A stretch of DNA of 64,000 bases, taken from the NCBI GenBank assembly GCA_003523185.1, contig DPGN01000057.1:48811-112810 (forward strand). The letters are read 5' to 3'. This document shows positions 1-7,530 of the stretch, piece by piece. Each line of letters opens with the position of its first letter. Positions within the stretch are counted from its first letter, which is position 1. The notes beneath the pieces were generated by a model. That model had not been told where the DNA came from. It ran no database searches and saw only the letters and a list, made by a program, of their open reading frames with translations. This DNA is from Halieaceae bacterium (GTDB lineage: Bacteria > Pseudomonadota > Gammaproteobacteria > Pseudomonadales > Halieaceae). The position numbers and the translations under genes are program-made.

Positions 1-7
1 TTCTTTA

Positions 8-586
8 ATGAGTAAAAAACCGAGAGATTTCTACCATATTCAGGACCGACTATGCTTGGGGTGGAGATATACCTCAGGCATTGGCGCATTGAGTAGTCAA
101 GGCATTGCAGCTCTTACTCAGCGGATCGATTTACTGTCAGACGAAATTGAGCTGGACACTCCAAATCTAACTGAACTCATCGACCTCATGGCTCAAAAAA
201 TCTCTCTATTAGAAAAGGCATTGGATTATCAAAATGATGATCGGCTCCTCAACGTAGTTGAGGAGCGAATAAGTGTGGAGGAAGTTGAAGTTAGCCTTAG
301 TAGCAGTGGAATGGGTTTCTTTTCAGAGGTCATCGCTGAAGAGGATGCACACGTGGAAATCGATTTAGCACTCGAAACAATGGGCCTCAACATAAGAATG
401 GGCGCTACCGTCTTGGAGTCTAGGCTGTCGGCTGACTCAGAGAAGCCAGGCTATTGGATAAGAGTGCGATTTGACCGAAATCAAGACCAAGAAGTAGATC
501 ACTTGTTGGCCCACGTCACCCAGAGACAAATAGAGAAGTTGCAGCGAAAATCCGATAACAAGTCAAACGAACAGGCGCTTGCCTAG
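8..586 (+). CDS. PilZ-like domain protein (possible c-di-GMP effector)
   Basis: A 192-residue soluble protein that looks like a PilZ-family member. The N-terminus (FYHIQDRLCLGWR) resembles the FFRIDD-type start of many gammaproteobacterial PilZ proteins. A middle helical stretch is followed from about residue 90 by beta-rich sequence with SLSSSGMGF where PilZ domains carry [D/N]xSxxG. The acidic or amide first residue is replaced by serine and no clear RxxxR is visible, so c-di-GMP binding is doubtful. It may extend upstream, because the frame is open to the window edge. It lies tail-to-tail with the next gene. Role in motility is inferred only from position. Confidence 0.5.
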   Translation: MSKKPRDFYHIQDRLCLGWRYTSGIGALSSQGIAALTQRIDLLSDEIELDTPNLTELIDLMAQKISLLEKALDYQNDDRLLNVVEERISVEEVEVSLSSSGMGFFSEVIAEEDAHVEIDLALETMGLNIRMGATVLESRLSADSEKPGYWIRVRFDRNQDQEVDHLLAHVTQRQIEKLQRKSDNKSNEQALA

Positions 587-895
587 TCAAGCTTCACAGA
601 CAGGGTAGGAGCCTTTTGCAAGCCAATAGTGCTTGTAAAAAACAGCTTCACACACTTTTATATCATCACAAAATAGGCGTTCATTGTTCAGGCTGTGACT
701 GACAAACCAACCCTTGGCATCGCTTAAGGTCTTACTCGACATAAAAAACTCCGCATCACGAGTGCTTCGTGCGCGTTCAGCTGCTTCTAGACATGCCTCC
801 CATGAATCCTGGCGGATAGTCTTCGGCAGACTTAACAGCTTCTCAGACCTCGGCTCAACTCGATTAGGCTCATTTGTTGGCTCATAGCCCGCCAT
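587..895 (-). CDS. hypothetical protein, 102 aa
   Basis: Not recognised. The chosen start is the internal ATG at 895 (MAGYEPTNEP...), because the longer frame to 1042 would run into the gene upstream and its extra N-terminus looks like noncoding sequence. The protein is charged, has three cysteines (one in the C-terminal PVCEA) and no signal peptide or membrane segment. It lies downstream of the methyltransferase-like gene on the same strand with a gap of about 97 bp. Its stop codon is immediately next to that of the PilZ-like gene. No function is assigned. Confidence 0.5.
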   Translation of the reverse strand: MAGYEPTNEPNRVEPRSEKLLSLPKTIRQDSWEACLEAAERARSTRDAEFFMSSKTLSDAKGWFVSHSLNNERLFCDDIKVCEAVFYKHYWLAKGSYPVCEA

Positions 896-992
896 GATTC
901 CGGGGGCTAAAGTTATAAGCTTAATAACGACAGCGGCTTTGATGCCACATTTTGTAGTAGCGTATTTAATAACCGGGAATACGGTTGCGAAG

Positions 993-1505
993 CTATTGTT
1001 TGCGGAAGAGGCCCTCACTAAACTCTTCATACGAATCCCCAAACATATCTCTAAAGCTTGCGACAGCGGCTCCCATTAAGTCCTGCTCTCTAACCGCGAT
1101 GGAAATTGCCATAATACCTTCAGATCTGAGCACCTCATGGCAAACCATACATGCCGATAGTAGTGCTTCACTTGATGTCGCACCTGCTATGAAGATTGCA
1201 TCAAATCGACTTGCTTCCGCTACTTGCATAATAGCGTCGCTAATTTCTGTCTCCGAACCAATGTGCTTAATGACGTTAAAGTCGACCGAGGTGTTTTCGG
1301 CTAGGGTAGTTAACTTTGAATCAAAGGAGTCATCCCCGTTATCTGCACAGTGTAGCTCGATCGAGTCAGCCCAGTCCGCCTCACGAACGACGGAAGCCAA
1401 GAACGATTCGTCTTCCGTCCCCAACTCCAAAACGCGAGTAACAGCGCTCTCCCTCATTGCAACTACGAACGAAGCTAACTGCCGTTCATAACTTGATTCA
1501 TTCAT
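993..1505 (-). CDS. class I SAM-dependent methyltransferase-like protein (Methyltransf_24 type)
   Basis: A 170-residue protein with a Rossmann pattern: VLELGTEDESF (about 25-35) in the position of the SAM-binding glycine motif, a following strand SIELHCAD, then FDAIFIAGATSSEALLSAC, which matches the D-x-[IV]-F-I-D-G region of Methyltransf_24 proteins with the usual aspartate changed to alanine. The canonical ExGxxxG loop is also poorly kept, so it may be a catalytically impaired or very divergent relative. ATG start at 1505. It sits at the flagellar cluster edge beside fliK-like and flhB-like genes. A link to flagella is only inferred. Confidence 0.45.
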   Translation of the reverse strand: MNESSYERQLASFVVAMRESAVTRVLELGTEDESFLASVVREADWADSIELHCADNGDDSFDSKLTTLAENTSVDFNVIKHIGSETEISDAIMQVAEASRFDAIFIAGATSSEALLSACMVCHEVLRSEGIMAISIAVREQDLMGAAVASFRDMFGDSYEEFSEGLFRKQ

Positions 1506-1638
1506 GGCTCCACTCTCTTAACTGTCGGACCTACGACCCAAGTAATTGTTATGACAAAACATTTAATAGCTTCCCTCTGGTAGGTTGGACATTTTTACTT
1601 TGCAAGTCAACAGTAGCTTGTTTCCTCAACGTCAAGGA

Positions 1639-1914
1639 TCAAGCCTCTGCATCTAAAACATGCTCAAGTCTCAAAACGAAAACAAGGACCTCTGCGACAG
1701 CCTTGTATAGCTCTACTGGAATTTCGTCCCCAAGAGGAATCGCTGACAATAAATGCACGAGTCTCTCATTCTCAACAATAGGAACATTTGCCTCTCGTGC
1801 GCGCTCAATAATTTCTTGCGCTAAGAGACCGTCGCCCGTCGCGGTAATAGTGGGTGCCCCCACATGATCGTAGTTTAGCGCCACAGACTTTTTTCTTGGT
1901 ATTTCCTTATTCAT
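1639..1914 (-). CDS. stand-alone FlhB C-terminal-domain homologue (FhlB/YlqH type)
   Basis: A 91-residue protein matching the cytoplasmic C-terminal domain of FlhB/YscU export-switch proteins. VALNYDHVGAPTITATGDG aligns with the strand around the FlhB cleavage site, followed by ANVPIVENERLVHLLSAIPLGDEIP, which matches the PIYSEPPLARAIFG...GDEIP block of the full FlhB encoded at 9602-10756. The autocleavage motif NPTH is replaced by GAPT, so self-cleavage is not expected. The start overlaps the stop of the FliK-like gene by 4 bp (ATGA), so the two are translationally coupled. This pairing recalls Bacillus ylqG-ylqH. Confidence 0.8.
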   Translation of the reverse strand: MNKEIPRKKSVALNYDHVGAPTITATGDGLLAQEIIERAREANVPIVENERLVHLLSAIPLGDEIPVELYKAVAEVLVFVLRLEHVLDAEA

Positions 1915-2936
1915 GCAGATACATTGATACTCTTGGCATCTCGCTTATTCGTTTGCTCCGACTTACTTACTGTCTCAGCTGTAATCCGATTCACTTCTAG
2001 GCCCGCCATGACAAGCTGATTTTTAAGGGCAGGCATGGATTCAACAAAATACTGCGTCGACCCCTCCTCACTACTTAAGATATCTACGGTTAGACGATTG
2101 CCCCTCATCCCGATAATAATCGATATGGCACCCAGGGCATCTAGCTCAAATCTTAATGAAAGCTGCCACCCTGGGGATTCCTCATTTTCGGTGGAAGGTC
2201 GATGCTGCATCTCAATTTCTATCTCAATTAATTTTTCTCCCCACTGCAACGGCAGACTAGAAACCCATCTTGGCGGTGTACCGTCTTGTGGAATTGAGGA
2301 TATTTGATGGTTTGTCATCGATCCAATCAGAGCATCGATGTTTCCCAACAGTCTTGAGAGCGCAGCGCGCTCCTCAGCTGTCAGACCACTTCCGTGCATT
2401 GCAGATGCAATACTTTTACGTATGGCCAGTAAAATTGTTTTGGTTGACCGGGCAGCCTGCGTTGATCTGTCTGCAGAGAACAAACTCTCCGTAAAGATAC
2501 CAGACAGCATAAAAGCGGCGCGGAAGGTCTCAGCAGTTATGTTGCCTGAATTCAAAAAATTACTAGCAAGCAAGCGCGCATAATTCTCAAGGTTTAGCTG
2601 TACAGCTACAGACCTGGATGATGAAACTGCTTTCAAAGCAGCCATTAGTTGGGTGAGACCTTGACCTTTGAGTTGATTAGCATGTGCAGCTCCTCCGCCG
2701 ATAACTGTATTACCGTTTATCGTACTGAAGCCCGACACAGGCGCGGACACTAATCGAAGCACCAACTTCGGCTCTACCTGCTGCACTTCAAGCATAATTC
2801 TTGCACCCGGTTGTACCGGAATATCACGCGTAGTTACGAAACTTTGACGCCCAACCGTAAGCAGCAATCCACCGCTCGGCATACGATCACTGACCAGTGC
2901 ATTTATAGTCTGTCCTACCCGCCAATTTGCCAGCAT
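1911..2936 (-). CDS. FliK-like protein with C-terminal Flg_hook domain (second FliK paralogue)
   Basis: A 341-residue protein. The N-terminal 60 residues form a small beta domain (GQTINALVSDRMPSGGLLL...). A low-complexity helical middle follows, and from about 230 comes a FliK C-terminal-like domain (WQLSLRFELDALGAISIIIGMRGNRLTVDI, then ALKNQLVMAGLEV). The canonical hook-length FliK of this system is at 15057-16169, so this is a second, divergent paralogue. The start has AAGG 6-7 bases upstream. It is coupled to the FlhB-CTD homologue. It probably interacts with export apparatus components; the exact role is unknown. Confidence 0.7.
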   Translation of the reverse strand: MLANWRVGQTINALVSDRMPSGGLLLTVGRQSFVTTRDIPVQPGARIMLEVQQVEPKLVLRLVSAPVSGFSTINGNTVIGGGAAHANQLKGQGLTQLMAALKAVSSSRSVAVQLNLENYARLLASNFLNSGNITAETFRAAFMLSGIFTESLFSADRSTQAARSTKTILLAIRKSIASAMHGSGLTAEERAALSRLLGNIDALIGSMTNHQISSIPQDGTPPRWVSSLPLQWGEKLIEIEIEMQHRPSTENEESPGWQLSLRFELDALGAISIIIGMRGNRLTVDILSSEEGSTQYFVESMPALKNQLVMAGLEVNRITAETVSKSEQTNKRDAKSINVSA

Positions 2937-3070
2937 GATACCTTGATTTCGCTGATCTACGCGGGCTGGTGTAAGCGTTAATTGGAGCTCTTCCAGAGGG
3001 ATCTCCTGTACAATATTAGTTAATCTCTTAGTCTATACTCAAATTCGGTCACCTAAATAGGAAACTTGTT

Positions 3071-3868
3071 ATGGACATTGCAACGATTATCGGCTGGCTA
3101 TTGAGTATGGGTGCCGTCCTGTTGCTAATTGATGCCACTGACCAAATGAATTTGTTCTTTGGGACAACCACTGCAATTGTCTCTATTGTTTTCGTTTTGG
3201 GAGGAACCTTAGCCGGGACGATGGGCAGGTACAGCATGGGTCACTTCCTGGGCTCCTTACGAGTCGTTTACAAGGTTTTCGCATCAAATAATCAAGACTC
3301 TCAAGGCTTGATTGACGAAATAGTAGAAATGGCCGGGATAGCTCGTAAACAAGGCGTATTAGAACTTGAAAAAAGAAAAATATCAGACGAATTTTTGTCC
3401 GAAGGGATACGGCTTTTGATCGATGGCAGCAAACCAGAGGTCGTCAAACAAACAATGGTCTCAAATATGAAGGGCATCATCGATAGGAACGCAGCGAGTG
3501 AAAAGGTATGGAGGTCAATGGGGGATACCTCTCCCGCATTTGGAATGATCGGGACAGTGATAGGGCTTGTGGCAATGATGGCCAACATGGATGACCCCAA
3601 AGCGATCGGCCCAGCCATGGCTGCCGCGCTTCTCACAACACTTTGGGGCTCGGTTTTTGCAAACGTATTGTTTTTACCAATCGCTGACAAACTAAAGTTT
3701 AGGGCGACTGATGCAAAACTAAATCTCCTCATCAGTATAGATGGTGTAATGGCAATTCAGGGGGGTCAAAACCCCCGAGTAATTCAAAGTGTACTAGCGG
3801 CCTATCTTGACCCTACAAAGACGTCGCGCCGCGAAGAACGGCGTGATCCGAATGCGGGGGCCGCATGA
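3071..3868 (+). CDS. pomA: flagellar stator subunit PomA/MotA family
   Basis: 265 residues with the MotA/PomA fold: two N-terminal membrane segments (about 3-20 and 30-50), a cytoplasmic loop, and two C-terminal segments containing GDTSPAFGMIGTVIGLVAMM and GPAMAAALLTTLWGSVFANV. The sequence is closest to the PomA/MotC group, suggesting sodium coupling, which is inference. The ATG has AGGAAA 8 bases upstream. The gene is divergent from the fliK-like gene with 134 bp between; that gap holds a possible -10 (TATACT near 3034) but no convincing promoter. It overlaps pomB by 4 bp, so the stator pair is coupled. Confidence 0.93.
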   Translation: MDIATIIGWLLSMGAVLLLIDATDQMNLFFGTTTAIVSIVFVLGGTLAGTMGRYSMGHFLGSLRVVYKVFASNNQDSQGLIDEIVEMAGIARKQGVLELEKRKISDEFLSEGIRLLIDGSKPEVVKQTMVSNMKGIIDRNAASEKVWRSMGDTSPAFGMIGTVIGLVAMMANMDDPKAIGPAMAAALLTTLWGSVFANVLFLPIADKLKFRATDAKLNLLISIDGVMAIQGGQNPRVIQSVLAAYLDPTKTSRREERRDPNAGAA

Positions 3869-4740
3869 GTCAAGATCAGGACATTTTTGAGGAAGAGGAC
3901 GATGACTCACCTAGCCAGGGATGGCTCGTTACCTTCTCAGATTTGTTGTCACTCTTACTTTGCTTCTTCGTTGTGTTGTTATCCGTAGCAGATTTTGATC
4001 CCATCAAATACAAGCAGATCCAATCAAACATGGTAAACGCCTTTGGTGTTCAAAGAGAGATACCTCTCGAGGATATACCCAAAGGCACCAGCGTAGTCGC
4101 CACTCACTTTCAACCAGGAATACCTGAGGAGACTCCAGTAGAAACCATTCAGCAGATTACCCGCGAACAAGAAAGAGATTCACTTCGGTTGGGGGAGCCT
4201 GATGCCGAGAGAGAAAGAGAGCGAGATATGCGCGAAGCCGTGGAAACCTTAGATGAGATGATGCAACTGGTTAGAGACACTGAAATTGACGCCGATATGC
4301 TCAGGAAACTACTACGCGCAGAAATAGAGGCCGGACAAATTGACGTCGAGAGCGAGGATCGAACCATTCTTATTCGCATCAGAGAGAGGGGCTCCTTCAC
4401 ATCTGGATCGGCTTACCTTAACAACGATTTTGTGAAGGTAATTGACAAAATTGGGATTGCCCTGGGACAAATCGAGGGGCGCATCTTTGTTGAGGGACAC
4501 ACCGACAGCATCCCCATAAATTCGTTCGCCTACCCTTCGAACTGGGACTTATCGGTATCTCGAGCTGCTTCTGTTACCAGAAGGCTTGTTCGTCCTGAGA
4601 CGGAAATAAATCCGCGCCGAGTAACTGCTTCTGGTTTTGCAGCAACGAGACCGCAAGCCATTAACACAACGGCAGAGGGAAGGGCTCGCAATCGCAGAGT
4701 AGAGATAATTATCAAACAACCGATAGATAGATTCGAATAA
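3865..4740 (+). CDS. pomB: flagellar stator subunit PomB/MotB family
   Basis: 291 residues. A single transmembrane segment (about 19-42) carries the ion-binding aspartate in WLVTFSDLLSLLLCFF (Asp26). An acidic, probably helical linker follows, and the C-terminal OmpA-like peptidoglycan-binding domain includes FVEGHTDSIPI and SRAASVTRRL, ending NRRVEIIIK. With PomA it forms the torque-generating ion channel anchored to peptidoglycan. The pair occupies the place of motCD in Pseudomonas, downstream of fliA but on the opposite strand. Its 3' end converges on fliA with only 28 bp between them. Confidence 0.93.
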   Translation: MSQDQDIFEEEDDDSPSQGWLVTFSDLLSLLLCFFVVLLSVADFDPIKYKQIQSNMVNAFGVQREIPLEDIPKGTSVVATHFQPGIPEETPVETIQQITREQERDSLRLGEPDAERERERDMREAVETLDEMMQLVRDTEIDADMLRKLLRAEIEAGQIDVESEDRTILIRIRERGSFTSGSAYLNNDFVKVIDKIGIALGQIEGRIFVEGHTDSIPINSFAYPSNWDLSVSRAASVTRRLVRPETEINPRRVTASGFAATRPQAINTTAEGRARNRRVEIIIKQPIDRFE

Positions 4741-4768
4741 TAGACCAGTGATAAATAGACAGAGACCT

Positions 4769-5458
4769 CTAGGTCCAGTCAGTCAACTTGACCTTAAGGC
4801 GAGCAATAGCTTGACCGTGAATTTGCGAGACTCTTGACTCGCTCACCTCTAGGACTAACCCGATTTCTTTTAAATTCAGATTATCTACGTAATACAAGGA
4901 CATCATCAGCTGCTCTTTTTCCGGTAGCTCTTTGATTGCATCAGAGAGGGCGGTCGCTCGTAGCGACTCGATAACCTCGCGATCTGGTTCCAAATCGCCA
5001 GCAACAGTTTCAACATCTTCAACGGGCGTAAGTCTCGCTAGTGAGACATCGCCGAGGAGCTCGTGATAGTCACCTAAACTGATCCCCAGCTCAATAGCGA
5101 CCTCGCTGTCCGTTGGGGCTCGTCCTAATCGCTGCTCTGCTCCCTGAACTGCCTTCGCAACTCTACCCAGATTTTTTTGCACTGACCTTGGAAGCCAGTC
5201 TCGAGCTCGCAACTCATCCATCATAGCCCCACGAATTCTTATAGTCGCGTAAGTAGAGAATGTTGCTCCAGAGTCGGCTTGATAGTCCTCTTTTGCTTTG
5301 AGCAAACCAATTAACCCCACCTGAATGAGGTCATCAATTTCGATGTGCGAAGGCAGCTTCACAGCCAGATGATTGGCAATACGCTTCACCAACGGTAGAT
5401 GCAATGAGACGAGATCGCCTCCCTGTTGCATCGAATATGTCGCGTATTCCGCTATCAC
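4769..5458 (-). CDS. fliA: RNA polymerase sigma-28 factor for flagellar operons
   Basis: 229 residues with sigma-70 family regions: region 2 (IEIDDLIQVGLIGLLKAK, IRIRGAMMDELRARDWLPRS), region 3 (LGRAPTDSEVAIELGIS) and region 4 helix-turn-helix near the C-terminus (LNLKEIGLVLEVSESRVSQIHGQA). Start is a GTG at 5458 with AGGG about 10 bases upstream; an ATG at 5431 is a weaker alternative. It is the last gene of a flhF-flhG-fliA unit and should transcribe the flagellin and flgM promoters described below. Its partner anti-sigma factor FlgM is at 44220-44522. Confidence 0.97.
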   Translation of the reverse strand: MIAEYATYSMQQGGDLVSLHLPLVKRIANHLAVKLPSHIEIDDLIQVGLIGLLKAKEDYQADSGATFSTYATIRIRGAMMDELRARDWLPRSVQKNLGRVAKAVQGAEQRLGRAPTDSEVAIELGISLGDYHELLGDVSLARLTPVEDVETVAGDLEPDREVIESLRATALSDAIKELPEKEQLMMSLYYVDNLNLKEIGLVLEVSESRVSQIHGQAIARLKVKLTDWT

Positions 5459-5473
5459 AGCTTCTATGCCCTG

Positions 5474-6277
5474 CTACGCAGCAGGAGCATTCTCCAGTAG
5501 TTGCTCAAGGAAGAATGCCATTCCAGGGCTGGGAGCTTCACTCGGCAAGCTTACGAGCCGCTCTGCACAAGTGCCAAAAGCTAAAGCGGCTGGAGATCTG
5601 GGGTACGCAGTAACTAAGGGTCGCCTTTCTTGGACAGCGCGTTTCAAGTAGGGATCTAATGGAATAGAACCAAGGTAAGAGAGGCTAACATCGAGGTGCT
5701 TGTTAGCAACCGCCGATAATCTCTCAAAAAGATTTTTGCCCTGATGCTGAGAGTCGACCTGATTAACCAACACATTAAATTGTTTAATATTTTTAGAGTG
5801 CCTAAGTACTTTAATAAGTGCATAGCAATCTGTAAGCGACGCCGGCTCATCACAAACAACAAGCACTGGTGTTTGGCAAGCCGCGACAAAAGTTTGAACT
5901 GTCTGATCTATGCCCGCGCCGGTGTCGACAATCATCACATCTGGTTTCACCAATTGATCAGACAGGCCGCGTATCAGCTCTGATCGATTCTCATGAGAAA
6001 GATCTGCCATCTCCGGAATACCGGATGCAGCCGGAACCACTCTCACACCAGAAACAGTGTTAACGACTATGTCACTTACTGACTTTTCGCCAGACACGAC
6101 GTCAGCAAGCGTATGCGTAATCGAGAGGCCCATCAAAAGATCCACATTAGCAAGTCCAAGATCGGCATCAAATAGGACGACGTCTTTTCCAAGCCTAGCG
6201 ATTGCAACCGAGAGGTTTACGGCAACATTAGTTTTGCCTACGCCACCCTTTCCCCCTGTAACTGCTACTATTTGCAT
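5474..6277 (-). CDS. flhG: MinD-like ATPase FlhG/FleN, flagellar number regulator
   Basis: A ParA/MinD ATPase with deviant Walker A GGKGGVGKT near the N-terminus, FDADLGLANVD (switch I region), VDTGAGI (Walker B) and a C-terminal region that may form the membrane-binding helix. The start is set at the ATG at 6277, which has AGGG 8 bases upstream and matches the family N-terminus (QIVAVTGGKGG); the frame extends to 6358 without similarity. No DQAxxLR motif, which activates FlhF in some species, is seen; Pseudomonas FleN also seems to lack it. It normally limits flagellar number by restraining FleQ. Confidence 0.95.
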   Translation of the reverse strand: MQIVAVTGGKGGVGKTNVAVNLSVAIARLGKDVVLFDADLGLANVDLLMGLSITHTLADVVSGEKSVSDIVVNTVSGVRVVPAASGIPEMADLSHENRSELIRGLSDQLVKPDVMIVDTGAGIDQTVQTFVAACQTPVLVVCDEPASLTDCYALIKVLRHSKNIKQFNVLVNQVDSQHQGKNLFERLSAVANKHLDVSLSYLGSIPLDPYLKRAVQERRPLVTAYPRSPAALAFGTCAERLVSLPSEAPSPGMAFFLEQLLENAPAA

Positions 6278-6320
6278 TTCATATCCCTGTAAATGAGATT
6301 CGACCCATATTTTCAAAAAT

Positions 6321-7427
6321 TCACGCTGTCTTCGAATAGCCCGATGACATTGAAACAAGCCTATTTTCTTCTACTCTTTCTCTGGCTAATTTTTTAGCAA
6401 GCTTTATAAGTCCGTTAGACGTGACTTGCTGTAAAACGCTATCAAATTGCCGAGACATACCCACTAGCGGAATTTCAGTTAAGATAAACATATCCAAAAT
6501 CGCGCCAAGCGAGACTGCATCAGAGACTCGGGAGATAATGGCTCCGCTAATTGGCAAGTGCTTGATATGCAGATCAATCGATTTCAAGATCTCAGCTTGA
6601 TGAGTAGCGGGCAATACCGAAATAACCTCTATGCCAAGCTCTTGATCATCGAACAAGTCGAAGATGGGATCATTCATACCTAAGGCAGGTATAAGGTCAC
6701 AGGTTTCGATAATGACCTTTTTTCGACGTCCTGAGCGTTTTAAACACAGCCTGGCTTCCAGCATGCTATTCACATGAATGCGCTTAACTTTCTCACGCTT
6801 GCAAAAATCTATCAGCGCGCCCGAAGGGTCTTGCGTTGCCGAAATAACCAGGATTTGAGATGGCTTTGAGGTTTGGAGACATTTTGTAACTAACTGTCGA
6901 CAAATCAGAGACCTGCAACTACCCGTTCCACCGACAATTGCCTTCGGTGCAGGGCCTAACTTTGTAGCGGCATCGTCTGCTGAATCCACCGCTGACATCA
7001 CGTTGGAGAGAACACCAGACCACGCATTATTTAAACCTACGGAGACATCTATATTTGATGTAACCGCTTCGATACCAGATTTACTTAGCCCTAACGTGAA
7101 TAACCTTTGCTCTATCGCGGACAAAACAGGTTTTTTACCGGCCATCTCTTGCCAAGCCCTCTCGCCCAAGGCGTTATAGAGCACCTCTCTGAGAGCTTTT
7201 AACTCGCGGTCTAAATAGCCCAGCGTAATATCGTTAACCGATTTTTCAGACGGATTATGGTGGTTTCGTGTGGTATCCATTGCAACCTCACCTCCACTGA
7301 TCGCAGAGATTTCAACACCGGCGTCGCTTCTTACCGTTGAGAGTATTAACGCATCCGCTCCCAATTTTGCTTTTACTTTCTCGAGCGCACTTTTGCTATC
7401 ACGCGCTACAAATGTCTCTGTATTCAT
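6321..7427 (-). CDS. flhF: FlhF, polar flagellum placement protein with degenerate GTPase domain
   Basis: 368 residues. The N-terminus (TFVARDSKSALEKVKAKLGADALILS) is the diagnostic FlhF B-domain, and the NG-like domain still aligns along its length. The nucleotide motifs are gone, however: the P-loop is GGTGSCRS (166-173, no GKT), the G3 DTAG is ETCD (241-244) and the G4 TKxDE is SRVSDA (299-304). The SRP-type GTPase fold is therefore kept but GTP binding is unlikely. The gene is also shorter than typical FlhF (over 400 aa). It has its own sigma-54 promoter and precedes flhG and fliA, the normal order. It is intact with no frameshift. Confidence 0.93.
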   Translation of the reverse strand: MNTETFVARDSKSALEKVKAKLGADALILSTVRSDAGVEISAISGGEVAMDTTRNHHNPSEKSVNDITLGYLDRELKALREVLYNALGERAWQEMAGKKPVLSAIEQRLFTLGLSKSGIEAVTSNIDVSVGLNNAWSGVLSNVMSAVDSADDAATKLGPAPKAIVGGTGSCRSLICRQLVTKCLQTSKPSQILVISATQDPSGALIDFCKREKVKRIHVNSMLEARLCLKRSGRRKKVIIETCDLIPALGMNDPIFDLFDDQELGIEVISVLPATHQAEILKSIDLHIKHLPISGAIISRVSDAVSLGAILDMFILTEIPLVGMSRQFDSVLQQVTSNGLIKLAKKLARERVEENRLVSMSSGYSKTA

Positions 7428-7446
7428 ATGCCATTACCCAACGTAC

Positions 7447-7460
7447 GTCAGCTTCTTGAC
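7447..7460. promoter_or_regulatory. FleQ-box-like palindrome in flhF leader
   Basis: GTCAGCTTCTTGAC is a 14-bp GTCA-N6-TGAC palindrome, the form remembered for Pseudomonas FleQ sites. It lies about 35 bases downstream of the predicted flhF transcription start and 20 bases before the start codon. Binding is inferred. Confidence 0.4.
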
Positions 7461-7503
7461 GCCCTAGCCCATTTTCGAGCCACAACATGCATTTATGTGA
7501 TTA

Positions 7504-7521
7504 AAGCAAATAACGGGCCAA
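7504..7521 (-). promoter_or_regulatory. sigma-54 promoter of flhF
   Basis: Reading the minus strand, TTGGCCCGTTATTTGCTT has GG and GC separated by exactly 10 bases and matches the -24/-12 consensus TTGGCACG-N4-TTGCT except at one -24 position. Predicted start near 7494 gives a leader of about 67 bases for flhF. This also separates flhF-flhG-fliA from the flhA transcript. Confidence 0.75.
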
Positions 7522-7530
7522 CTTCTACTT

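Noticed and set aside
3020..3045. Sigma-70 promoter for pomA (TATACT).
   Set aside because: The -10 is plausible but no -35 with correct spacing was seen.
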